Assembly (NCBI GenBank): GCA_028281425.1 | Contig: JANQJX010000118.1 | Span: 1-8,378 of the forward strand | Reading direction: 5' to 3' | From: Simkania sp. | GTDB lineage: Bacteria > Chlamydiota > Chlamydiia > Chlamydiales > Simkaniaceae | Length of the DNA: 8,378 bases | Shown here: positions 1-6,322 of the stretch, one piece after another | How the letters are laid out: every line of letters starts with the position of its first letter | Position numbering within the stretch: position 1 is the stretch's first letter | The notes under the pieces: model-generated | Seen by the model: the letters and a program-made list of their open reading frames with translations, nothing else | Databases searched by the model: none | What the model was told of the DNA's origin: nothing | Made by a program: the position numbers and the translations under genes

Positions 1-41
1 ACTTTCCAAAAAAGGGATTTAAAATTTTTTATTTTTCGCAT
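1..41 (-). CDS. Start of a second retropepsin-like protein (partial, runs off the window)
   Basis: Only the first 13 codons are present, read from an ATG at 41-39 toward the window edge. They give MRKIKNFKSLFWK, which differs from the start of the 303-residue protease-like protein at 858-1769 (MQKIKNFKALFWK) at two positions. The DNA around both starts is also nearly identical (2-68 against 1730-1796), so this is a recent paralogue in tandem. The start lies 19 bases after the stop of the 216-residue secreted protein, which suggests co-transcription. No Shine-Dalgarno sequence precedes it, as in the paralogue. Function is inferred only from the paralogue; the catalytic regions lie outside the window. 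Confidence 0.75.
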   Translation of the reverse strand, partial: MRKIKNFKSLFWK

Positions 42-68
42 GGGTTTTTAATTGGTTTTTTTAAAACC
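2..68 (-). repeat. 67-bp repeat R1, inner copy
   Basis: By hand alignment this matches 1730-1796 at about 62 of 67 positions, in the same orientation. It covers the last codons and stop of the 216-residue gene, the 19-base spacer, and the start codon plus first codons of the protease paralogue. The identity is as high in the spacer as in the coding part, which points to recent duplication. Confidence 0.85.
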
Positions 69-711
69 TGTATCTACCTTTTACTTTAAGCTCTCCTTCA
101 TAATTGCCCTCTTTATCTTTTTTTATACCTCCAGTGCCTTCTATAAAAAGGTTGCCTTGCTCATTTTCATATATAATTTCTCCTTCGAGTGTTTTATTGC
201 CTTCAGTATCCAAAGTTATTGACACTCCAGTCTCTCCTTTACAGGGGATTATGAGAGCATTGTTTTCTTCTGCATGTGCATTTGCTGCCCATAGAAAGTG
301 TGTTTTTAAAGATGTTTCTTTTTGAGAAGAAAGGATCTCTTCTATCCAATCAAGAGCACATTCAAGAAAGGAGCTTACTTCAAGGTTTGTCTCTTCAAAA
401 TCTTGAATGAGAACTTTTTTTGCTTTTTCTTTATTTTGATGGAAGAGATAAAAAATTGCTGCATTAAAATGTTTTGTCATGGAAGAAGGGGAAGAAGAGA
501 GCCAGTTGACAAATTCATGAGCGATGAAAACACCTTCTTGTGTTTCATAGGGCAAAGCGTTTATCAGTTCTCTTTTTGCTTCGATAGGATTTCCCGAATT
601 GGAAAGAAGAAAAACTTCCTGAAATGTTTTGGAAGTCATGGCAAAAGAGAAGATAGAAAACGAAAGAAAGAAAAAAATAAGAGTTGGAATTGGGTTAAAA
701 GAACATTTCAT
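61..711 (-). CDS. Secreted protein of unknown function between two protease paralogues
   Basis: I do not recognise this 216-residue protein. Residues 1-24 form a Sec-type signal peptide: a lysine, then a long Phe/Leu/Ile-rich core ending in SFA, with a likely cut near residue 24. Residues 27-130 are rich in predicted helix. From about residue 160 the protein turns into strand-rich sequence with three D/N-x-E/Q-G-N turns near residues 168-172, 183-187 and 199-203, spaced about 15 residues, which suggests repeated beta hairpins. It ends in a basic KGRYRF tail. The start at 711 is supported by GGAG at 718-721, six bases upstream. The gene sits between two retropepsin-like genes, 19 bases before the next start, so a role as partner, substrate or inhibitor of those proteins is possible but is inference only. 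Confidence 0.8.
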   Translation of the reverse strand: MKCSFNPIPTLIFFFLSFSIFSFAMTSKTFQEVFLLSNSGNPIEAKRELINALPYETQEGVFIAHEFVNWLSSSPSSMTKHFNAAIFYLFHQNKEKAKKVLIQDFEETNLEVSSFLECALDWIEEILSSQKETSLKTHFLWAANAHAEENNALIIPCKGETGVSITLDTEGNKTLEGEIIYENEQGNLFIEGTGGIKKDKEGNYEGELKVKGRYRF

Positions 712-725
712 CTAAAGCTCCGATT

Positions 726-792
726 TGCTTTTTGATATTTCGGAAGTTAGCAGATTTCTGAGAAAGGAAGCAAAGAAAATTTTTTATTTACC
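726..792 (-). repeat. 67-bp repeat R2, inner copy (leader of the secreted-protein gene)
   Basis: Hand alignment with 1976-2042 gives about 59 of 67 identical positions, in the same orientation. Here it is the untranslated stretch just upstream of the 216-residue gene. Similarity stops sharply beyond 792. The shared leader may carry a promoter or regulatory element, but I could not identify a clear -35/-10 pair. Confidence 0.8.
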
Positions 793-857
793 TTTACTTT
801 TGCATGAAGGATCATTTGAAATGTTGATGCCAAAATAGATGAAGAATTAAAGGGAGC

Positions 858-1769
858 TTAAGGAGTGATGTAGGCCATTTGATCTTTAAAGTCGATGTAA
901 ACGGAATGCTTTTTCAAAAAATCCATGCCAAGAAATCCATCAATCAGATCAAATGCTTTTGAGATATCGAAAAAAGCAATATTTTGGGGTCCGAAATTAT
1001 GATTTCCCATCATAAATATGTTTGAAGATAAGCCGGGAAGACCATAAATTTTTTTGGAGCAGGTTTCTCCTTTTAAACAAGATGTTCTTAACATAGTACA
1101 AGTAGCTCCTGTATCTAAAACCAATCTCATAGGCCCTAAATCTGTCTTTGTTTCTAAAATGACCGATTTGGCACCGACTTTAAAGGGGACTTTGATAAAA
1201 GTTTTGAGATCATATCCCCCCTCTCTCAATTTTTTAAGGTCATTGCTTATAAGCATCAAAGAGTGGTTAAAATCAAAAAGAAGATTCACCTTATCCAGAA
1301 GAGGCTTTCCAATGTGCCCCACAATCTCAGGGGAAGAGAGAGGATTGAAGCCTGGATTGCGGTAAAAAACGCAGTTGCCTTTGGGATCTAACTGTCTGAC
1401 AAAGACATTGGTAAAGGGAAGATTTCCCATCTCAATAAGTGGAAGTTTGTAACGAGGAGAGGTCAATGTCTTTCCTTTAGCATTAGCCCAACTATCTGTT
1501 CCATAAGGAATTTTGGTTATCTGATCTAACACTTTTGCCTCAAGTACCATTTGAAAATTTGATCCCAAATCGATTTTTAGTAAATAAGAGTGGTTGTCTA
1601 TATTTATGGGAAGATAGGGAATATCACTGTCTGAGAATTGAACGGGAAAGAGGAGATGGTAAGGGCGAGAGAAAAAGATTTTCCCTAAAAAAAAGCAAAA
1701 AGCTCCTAAAAAAACTAGAGAAACTAAAGCTTTCCAAAAAAGGGCTTTAAAATTTTTTATCTTTTGCAT
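858..1769 (-). CDS. Membrane-anchored two-domain retropepsin-like aspartic protease
   Basis: This 303-residue protein has an N-terminal basic stretch and a hydrophobic segment at about residues 14-33. The segment has no clear cleavage site, so it is probably a signal anchor with the rest outside the inner membrane. The exported part contains two copies of the bacterial clan AA (retropepsin-like) fold. The first has DLGS at 67-70, a strand at 108-127 and IVGHIG at 149-154 followed by a DF strand. The second has DTGAT at 219-223, a matching strand at 251-270 and IDGFLG at 276-281 followed by a DF strand. The second half keeps the canonical DTG motif; the first keeps Asp67 but has Leu for Thr. 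No Shine-Dalgarno sequence precedes the ATG; it is kept because the paralogue at 1-41 conserves the same start and leader. The fold call is fairly sure; activity and substrate are unknown. Confidence 0.82.
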   Translation of the reverse strand: MQKIKNFKALFWKALVSLVFLGAFCFFLGKIFFSRPYHLLFPVQFSDSDIPYLPINIDNHSYLLKIDLGSNFQMVLEAKVLDQITKIPYGTDSWANAKGKTLTSPRYKLPLIEMGNLPFTNVFVRQLDPKGNCVFYRNPGFNPLSSPEIVGHIGKPLLDKVNLLFDFNHSLMLISNDLKKLREGGYDLKTFIKVPFKVGAKSVILETKTDLGPMRLVLDTGATCTMLRTSCLKGETCSKKIYGLPGLSSNIFMMGNHNFGPQNIAFFDISKAFDLIDGFLGMDFLKKHSVYIDFKDQMAYITP

Positions 1770-1796
1770 GGGTTTTTAGTTGGTTTTTTTTAAACC
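1730..1796 (-). repeat. 67-bp repeat R1, outer copy
   Basis: This is the partner of 2-68. It covers the first codons of the 303-residue protease-like gene and its immediate upstream sequence. Where the inner copy has the TAA stop of the secreted-protein gene, this copy has AAA in the same frame. Confidence 0.85.
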
Positions 1797-1965
1797 CAAA
1801 CGTAAGTGCTTCTTTTTGACTGTTTTCATTCGAAAAGGGCACTTTGGCTTTTCTCTTCGCAAAAACAGCCAAAAATTTAAGAGGAAAATCCTTCAGATTC
1901 TCTTGCAATGAAAACCCAAAACTCAGGGGATTAAAATTTTGCTTTGGTTTCTTTATCACCTTTAA
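1797..1965 (-). pseudogene. Probable decayed remnant of a second 216-residue-type gene
   Basis: Repeats R2 and R1 flank the intact 216-residue gene in the inner unit. In the outer unit the same two repeats flank only this short stretch, about 480 bases less. Faint similarity continues at both edges. NFNPLS follows a GTG-ATA-AAG where the intact gene has SFNPIP soon after ATG-AAA. At the far end the frame runs through AAA where the intact gene has its TAA stop. The middle shows no recognisable similarity, so a large internal deletion is inferred. Alternatively the intact gene could have been inserted later into the inner unit. Confidence 0.35.
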
Positions 1966-1975
1966 AATTCTTATG

Positions 1976-2042
1976 TGCTTTTCGGTATTTCGAAGGTTAG
2001 CAAATTTCTGAGAAATGAAGCAAAGCAAATTTTTCATTTACC
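1976..2042 (-). repeat. 67-bp repeat R2, outer copy
   Basis: This is the partner of 726-792 and marks the upstream edge of the outer duplicated unit. It contains an ATG at 2037-2035 where the inner copy has ATA, so that start is not conserved. Confidence 0.8.
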
Positions 2043-2098
2043 AAAAGACAAAAAGCGTGAGATAAAGTGAATTCAAGTTTGAGCTTTGGCTAGACAAA

Positions 2099-2137
2099 TT
2101 GAGACTGCCTTGGACTGGAAAATGATCATCTAAATGG
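2099..2137 (-). repeat. Dispersed ~40-bp element, copy 1
   Basis: Its reverse complement matches 6720-6758. Over the 33-bp core (2101-2133) 29 positions agree. Read on the minus strand the core gives LDDHFPVQGSL, against LDDDFPVQGSL in copy 2. It is flanked by an inverted pair, GACTGCCTT at 2103-2111 and AAGGCAGTT at 2149-2157, which can form a stem with a loop of about 37 bases. Confidence 0.7.
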
Positions 2138-2201
2138 TTTTTTAGTTTAAGGCAGTTCCTAAATAGCAGTGTCCAAAATGGAGAAGGTTTATGGGAGGCG
2201 T

Positions 2202-3223
2202 ATGTCTAAAATTGCTGTGATTGGAGGGGGCTTTTCAGGGCTTGCTGTTTGCTATCATTTACTTAGAATGCTTAAGAAAAAGGAGGTGACCCTTTTTGAT
2301 GAAGATGTCATTGGAAATAGCGCTTCAAGAATTGCTTCAGGGTTACTTCACCCGTATTCTGTAAGAAGTGCGGGTGTGATGTGGAAGGGAAAAGAGGCTT
2401 TTAAAGAGGCCTCTCTCCTGATTGAAAAGGCTTTTGATGCTCTTGGTCAAGAAGTGAAAAAAGGAGAGGGGATTTTACGTTTAGCTTTAGATCAGCATCA
2501 AGAAAGATGTTTTCCGATGCGTGCAAAAGAGGATCAAGATCTTAGCTTTTGGAATAGAGAAAAAGTCGCAGGAAATGCCAAAGGGGTTGGCTCTTTTAGT
2601 GGCCTTTTATGCGTCTTGGAATGACGATCAATACAAAACTTTATCTTCAAGGGCTTAGCAAAATGTGCATTTCTTTAGGAGCAAAGAGGGTCAAAAAAAA
2701 GGTTTCTCTCGAAGAATTAGAAGATTTTGAAACGCTTGTTCTTGCAGTTGGAGGCACTCTTTTTCAATTTGAGCCTTGTTTATCACTCAATGTTCGAAGA
2801 AATAAAGGCCAAGTTCTCATTTGCAAAATACCATTCGATGGAAATTTTCCCTTTAGTGTTGTTGGAAAAGGGTATTTTGCATTAGACCAAAAAGAGAAAA
2901 TTTGTTACTTAGGTTCAAGTTATGAGCATACCTTTACTTCAAAAGAGGCAAACTTAAAAGAGGCAATGAGCCATATTATGCCTAAAGCAAAGCTTTATCT
3001 TCGTTTTCCTTCTTCTCTTATCATTTTAAACTGTCAAGCAGCAGTACGTGCTTTTTGTCCAGAGACCTATCTTCCCCTGATTGGGCGTTTAAGTAAAAAA
3101 ATTTGGTTTATTGGAGCCATGGGTTCTCGTGGCCTTCTCTATCATAGCTATTTGGGGCGAATCCTTTCTTATGCGATTGCAAAAAAAAGTGAAATGACCA
3201 TTCCAAAAGAGGTTAGAATATGA
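2202..3223 (+). pseudogene. FAD-dependent oxidoreductase, MnmC oxidase-like, with a one-base frameshift
   Basis: Two overlapping frames together make one DAO-family flavoprotein. The first (to the stop at 2624) begins MSKIAVIGGGFSGL, a GxGxxG FAD-binding motif, and has ASRIASGLLHPYS, like the ASG-x-P-A-G-x-x-Y-P signature of the MnmC oxidase domain. The second (from about 2609) carries the rest, including an AVGG strand and the C-terminal IGAMGSRGLLYHS, which resembles the GLGSRGL motif of MnmC. Adding one T to the TTTT run at 2605-2608 joins them into 340 residues reading SGLFMRLGMTINTKL, a normal length for the family. The ATG at 2202 is preferred because it starts at the Rossmann strand and follows GGGAGG at 2193-2198, although spacing is short. 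The cause may be a real mutation or a homopolymer error. Substrate is uncertain; glycine or other D-amino-acid oxidase is an alternative. It overlaps the next gene by ATGA. Confidence 0.78.
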
Positions 3224-3990
3224 AAGGAACGCTTCTTTTTTTAGGAAGTGGGGGTTCATTAGGCATTCCGGTCATTGGATGTTCATGTGAAGTTTGCCTC
3301 TCTTCATCTCTTTTTAATCAAAGGCTTCGTCCTTCTGTTCTTCTCATTCTTGGGGAAAAGATTTATTTAATCGATGCGGGGCCTGATTTTCGCATCCAAG
3401 CGCTCAAATATCATATCCATAAGCTAGAGGGGGTTTTTCTCACGCATAGCCATTACGATCATATTGGAGGATTTGATGATCTTCGTATTTTTTACTTTCA
3501 TCAAAAAAAAGCTCTTCCTTGTCTTCTTTCAAGAGAGACTTTTAAGCAGATTAAAATCCGTTATCATTATCTGATGCCTTCTGAAGAGAAATTTTTTCAT
3601 TTTAAAATTCTTGAAGATGATAAGGGAAAAGTTTTGTTTGAAGATCTTCAAGTAAGATATTTTAGTTACACTCAAAAGGGAACGAAGGTCACTGGATTTC
3701 GCTTTGGGAATTTTGCTTATGTTGTCGATATTTTAGATTACTCAAAAGAGATTTTTGTTGCCCTCGAGGGGATTGAGATTCTTGTGATTGATGGGATGGC
3801 ATGGGAAAAGACGCAAGCTCATTTAGGGATTCATGAGGTGATTGAAATTTCTCAAAAAGTTGGGGCACAAAAAACCTATTTAACGCATGTTGCTCATGAA
3901 ATTGAACATAAAAAAACGAATCAAAAGCTGCCAGATGGAGTGGAAATGGCTTATGATGGGCTCAAAATTGGTTTAGAAGTTGAGATATGA
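3220..3990 (+). CDS. PhnP-like metallo-beta-lactamase-fold hydrolase
   Basis: This 256-residue protein belongs to the PhnP/YcbX-type branch of the metallo-beta-lactamase fold. The signature THSHYDHIGG (HxHxDH at 76-81) supplies metal ligands. Asp170 (YVVD) and His223 (LTHVAHEIEH) are likely further ligands. CSCEVC at 21-26 matches the structural zinc cysteines seen in PhnP. PhnP itself is a cyclic phosphodiesterase of phosphonate breakdown, but no other phosphonate gene is present, so the substrate here is open. Where relatives usually have a His-Gly before the GYRFGNFAY strand, this protein reads YTQKG (150-154), so one metal ligand may be replaced. The start overlaps the oxidoreductase stop as ATGA, with AGAGG seven bases upstream. 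It overlaps hflX by another ATGA. I recall the phnP-hflX pairing from Chlamydia (CT380-CT379). Confidence 0.85.
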   Translation: MKGTLLFLGSGGSLGIPVIGCSCEVCLSSSLFNQRLRPSVLLILGEKIYLIDAGPDFRIQALKYHIHKLEGVFLTHSHYDHIGGFDDLRIFYFHQKKALPCLLSRETFKQIKIRYHYLMPSEEKFFHFKILEDDKGKVLFEDLQVRYFSYTQKGTKVTGFRFGNFAYVVDILDYSKEIFVALEGIEILVIDGMAWEKTQAHLGIHEVIEISQKVGAQKTYLTHVAHEIEHKKTNQKLPDGVEMAYDGLKIGLEVEI

Positions 3991-5297
3991 ATAGAGAAAA
4001 AAAACGCCTCTACGAAGAAGAGCGCTATGAAATTAAAAATTTGAAATGTGCCTTTTTAATTGGGTGTTATCAAAAGCCGCAAGAATTAGACTTATGTCAG
4101 GAACATCTTTTAGAACTTGAATCTCTTGCACATACTTATGGATTTGAAGTCCTTTGTAAAAGAGGTTGTTTGCTGAGAAAAATCGATGCTGCAACCTATT
4201 TGGGTAAAGGTAAAATTGAAGAGCTTCGTCATCTTGCTTTAGAAAAGAAAACAGATGTTGTGATTTTTGATGAAGAACTTTCTCCTAAACAGCAGCAAAA
4301 TTTAGAAAAAATCTTTAGCTCTCCTGTAATTGATCGGACAGAGCTGATTTTAGAAATTTTTTCTTTAAGAGCAGAGACAAAAGAAGCAAAACTTCAAATT
4401 GAACTTGCTAAGAGCACTTATCAGCTGCCCCGTTTAAAGAGACTTTGGACGCATCTCTCTCGCCAAGTATCAGGTGGAAAAGGGTATCTTAAAGGAGCTG
4501 GAGAAAGACAAATCGAAATCGATCGACGTCTTGTGCGTTCTCGCATGACGAAACTCAAAAAGGAACTTAAAGAAGTAGCAAAGCAAAGAGATGTTCAGCG
4601 TCATCAAAGGCTTCGTTTTCATATTCCAACCTTTGCTATTATCGGGTATACCAATGTAGGTAAATCGACTCTTTTACAAGCATTGACGGAAGCTGATGTT
4701 TTGATCGAGGATAAACTTTTTGCAACCTTAGATACGAAGGCTCGAAAATTGATGCTTCCCAACCGGCAAGAAATTCTTTTAATCGATACGGTGGGGTTTA
4801 TTCGAAAAATTCCCCATGCTCTTATCTCTTCTTTTAAAAGCACTTTAGAAGAAGCCGCCTATACCGATGTATTGCTTCATCTTATCGATGTGAATCATCC
4901 TTTAGCAGAAGAGCATGCCGAATCAACATATCAGGTGTTAGAAGAGCTAGAGATTAAAAATAAACCCGTCATTACCCTTTTAAACAAAGTGGATCTTGTC
5001 ACAAATAGAAACATTTTAAGTCGTTTTAAACTCAAATATCCTCATGTTATTCCGATTAGTGCAGAAAAGCGCATGGGATTTGATGCGCTTCAACAAGCCA
5101 TGATAGAAAAAATTCAATCTCTTCGAAAAATAGTCAAAGTGTGTATTCCTCAAGAAGAGTATGCACTTGTTTCTCGTCTTATAAACGCAGGAAAATTAAT
5201 AAAGCGTAAATTTCAAGAAAATGATATCCTATTAAAAATAGAAATTCCCGTTCATTTAGAATATCTCATCAAAGATTTTATCGTGGAGGAAGGGTGA
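3987..5297 (+). CDS. hflX: Ribosome-associated GTPase HflX
   Basis: This 436-residue protein has the full HflX layout. The N-terminal HflX domain includes YLGKGKIEEL at 71-80 and DRTELILEIF at 116-125. A long helical linker with LSRQVSGGKGYLKGAGERQ (157-175) follows, then a GTPase domain. G1 is GYTNVGKST at 220-228, G2 lies in ATLDT at 246-250, G3 is DTVG at 267-270, G4 is NKVD at 333-336 and G5 is SAE at 358-360. A short C-terminal domain follows. HflX binds the 50S subunit and splits stalled ribosomes, notably under heat stress. All nucleotide-binding motifs are intact. The ATG overlaps the stop of the upstream hydrolase by four bases, and the stop overlaps radC as GTGA, so it is probably translated by coupling within one transcript. 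Confidence 0.96.
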   Translation: MNREKKRLYEEERYEIKNLKCAFLIGCYQKPQELDLCQEHLLELESLAHTYGFEVLCKRGCLLRKIDAATYLGKGKIEELRHLALEKKTDVVIFDEELSPKQQQNLEKIFSSPVIDRTELILEIFSLRAETKEAKLQIELAKSTYQLPRLKRLWTHLSRQVSGGKGYLKGAGERQIEIDRRLVRSRMTKLKKELKEVAKQRDVQRHQRLRFHIPTFAIIGYTNVGKSTLLQALTEADVLIEDKLFATLDTKARKLMLPNRQEILLIDTVGFIRKIPHALISSFKSTLEEAAYTDVLLHLIDVNHPLAEEHAESTYQVLEELEIKNKPVITLLNKVDLVTNRNILSRFKLKYPHVIPISAEKRMGFDALQQAMIEKIQSLRKIVKVCIPQEEYALVSRLINAGKLIKRKFQENDILLKIEIPVHLEYLIKDFIVEEG

Positions 5298-5986
5298 CTT
5301 TACTAACCGACTTACCTAAAGAAGAAAGACCAAGAGAGCGCTTGATTTTAATGGGAGCAGAAGCCCTTTCTCTTGTTGAGCTTTTGGCGATTTGCTTAGG
5401 GAAAGGAAGGCGAGGTTGTTCTGCTTTGCAGCTTGCTGAAGAGCTTTTATCGTCATTTGGAAGTTTATGTAGCTTAGTCAAAGCAACTCTTTCTCAGCTT
5501 ATGGAAATTAAAGGAATTGGAATGACTAAAGCATCGCAAATAAAGGCGACTTTTGCTCTTGCCCAAAAAATCCCTAAAAAAAGTGGGATTGCTCATTTAA
5601 CAATCAATCATCCAAAAGATGTCTACCATTTCATAAGCGCTTATTTAGAAGAAGAGAAACAAGAAAAGATTGCGCTTATCATGCGAGATGTTAGAGGTCA
5701 TATCTTTCATCACGAAATCATTTTCTTAGGAACCTCATCGGAAGTGATGATCCATCCAAAAGAGATTTTTCATCTCCTCTTGATACATCGCTCTCATAGC
5801 TTTATTTTGGTTCACAATCATCCAAGTGGACATCCTTTCCCATCTGAAAAGGATAAAGAGATCACAAAGCTCGTTGAAACATCGGGAAACATGTTGGGAA
5901 TTCCCTTAGATGATCATCTCATCATTTCAAGGAGTCTTTATTTTTCTTTTTGGGAACATCAATTGATTAAAAGACTCAAATATTAA
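5294..5986 (+). CDS. radC: RadC-family JAB/MPN domain protein
   Basis: This 230-residue protein has the usual RadC length. It carries ERPRERL near the N-terminus and a helix-hairpin-helix DNA-binding motif IKGIGMTKASQ at about 72-82. The JAB/MPN metalloprotease-like domain includes MIHPKEIF at 152-159 and the metal-binding HNHPSG with downstream S184 and D187 (H174, H176, D187). The start is a GTG at 5294 overlapping the hflX stop, preceded by GGAGG at 5285-5289, a strong ribosome binding site that decides the start. The old link to radiation resistance and DNA repair is not well supported for the family, and the biochemical role is unsettled. It is the last gene of the cluster and faces the convergent cold-shock gene. 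Confidence 0.93.
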   Translation: MTLLTDLPKEERPRERLILMGAEALSLVELLAICLGKGRRGCSALQLAEELLSSFGSLCSLVKATLSQLMEIKGIGMTKASQIKATFALAQKIPKKSGIAHLTINHPKDVYHFISAYLEEEKQEKIALIMRDVRGHIFHHEIIFLGTSSEVMIHPKEIFHLLLIHRSHSFILVHNHPSGHPFPSEKDKEITKLVETSGNMLGIPLDDHLIISRSLYFSFWEHQLIKRLKY

Positions 5987-6002
5987 ACTTTCTATAAACT
6001 TT

Positions 6003-6024
6003 GGGCTAAAAAAAGATTTAGCCC
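6003..6024. terminator. Hairpin between convergent radC and cold-shock gene
   Basis: GGGCTAAA (6003-6010) and TTTAGCCC (6017-6024) form a perfect 8-bp stem with a six-base loop. It lies 16 bases after the radC stop and about 20 bases after the end of the convergent cold-shock gene, so it could end both transcripts. The T-run afterwards is poor on both strands (CCTTT on plus, AAGTTT on minus), which lowers confidence. A second small AT stem (6031-6037 with 6041-6047) adjoins it. Confidence 0.5.
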
Positions 6025-6044
6025 CCTTTGTAAAGAAAAATTCT

Positions 6045-6260
6045 TTAAGAAGAAATAAGAGCTACTTGTTTAGCTTCAGGGCCTTTTTTCCCCATTCCTT
6101 CAATATATTCGACTTTTTGTCCTTCTTTTAAATGGTTAGAATTTCCTTCAACATTGTTGACATGAAAGAAGATGGTGGTACTTCCATTATCAGGAATGAT
6201 AAAGCCAAAACCTTTAATTGTATTGAAAAATTTAATTTTTCCTTTAGACTTGCGATCCAC
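6045..6260 (-). CDS. csp: Cold-shock domain protein (CspA family)
   Basis: This 71-residue single-domain protein is the usual CspA size. It has RNP1 as KGFGFI (16-21), with FN just before, and RNP2 as IFFHV (30-34), followed by the acidic EGQKVEY strand and a GPEAKQV end. Such proteins bind single-stranded RNA and DNA and act as RNA chaperones. The usual Trp of KWFN is Phe here (KFFN), a mild departure on the nucleic-acid face. The start is GTG at 6260-6258, preceded by AGGAG at 6270-6274 with nine bases of spacing; no in-frame ATG would leave an intact domain. The gene stands alone, convergent with radC. Its upstream leader contains a small hairpin (6306-6322). Confidence 0.94.
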   Translation of the reverse strand: MDRKSKGKIKFFNTIKGFGFIIPDNGSTTIFFHVNNVEGNSNHLKEGQKVEYIEGMGKKGPEAKQVALISS

Positions 6261-6305
6261 TTTTTTATTCTCCTATTTGAGATTTCAAGTTACTTTTGGG
6301 TTTTT

Positions 6306-6322
6306 CATGATCTTTGACCATG
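6306..6322 (-). promoter_or_regulatory. Small hairpin in the cold-shock gene leader
   Basis: On the csp strand CATGGTC, loop AAA, GATCATG forms a 7-bp stem with one G-T pair, 45 bases upstream of the GTG start. Just upstream lies a repeated TTAAAATTAAAATTAAAA tract. Cold-shock genes often have structured, temperature-responsive leaders. Whether this stem works that way, or is an operator palindrome, is open. Confidence 0.3.

Larger units (their letters stand above)
1770..2201. other. 432-bp divergent intergenic region between the protease array and the oxidoreductase
   Basis: No convincing gene lies here. Going rightward it holds the end of repeat R1, a probable relic of a secreted-protein gene (1797-1965), repeat R2 (1976-2042), and one copy of a dispersed element (2099-2137) inside a hairpin whose arms are 2103-2111 and 2149-2157. 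A 96-codon minus-strand frame (2037-1747) is open across the relic but overlaps the protease start and has no good ribosome binding site. Promoters for the leftward and rightward genes should lie here, but I see no strong -35/-10 match. Confidence 0.6.

Noticed and set aside
104..735. Plus-strand frames opposite the secreted-protein gene
   Set aside because: They are antisense to a gene with a signal peptide and a good ribosome binding site, and have no protein-like features of their own.
1747..2037. 96-codon minus-strand frame upstream of the protease
   Set aside because: It overlaps the protease start by 23 bases. Its ATG is ATA in the other R2 copy, it lacks a ribosome binding site, and it is better explained as repeat leader plus a gene relic.
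2600..2625. Programmed -1 ribosomal frameshifting in the oxidoreductase
   Set aside because: The site reads GGC CTT TTA with only four Ts and no X-XXY-YYZ heptamer, and I saw no strong stem just downstream. A mutation or sequencing error is simpler.
3220..3990. Phosphonate degradation role for the PhnP-like protein
   Set aside because: No carbon-phosphorus lyase genes are nearby, and a family resemblance alone does not show the substrate.
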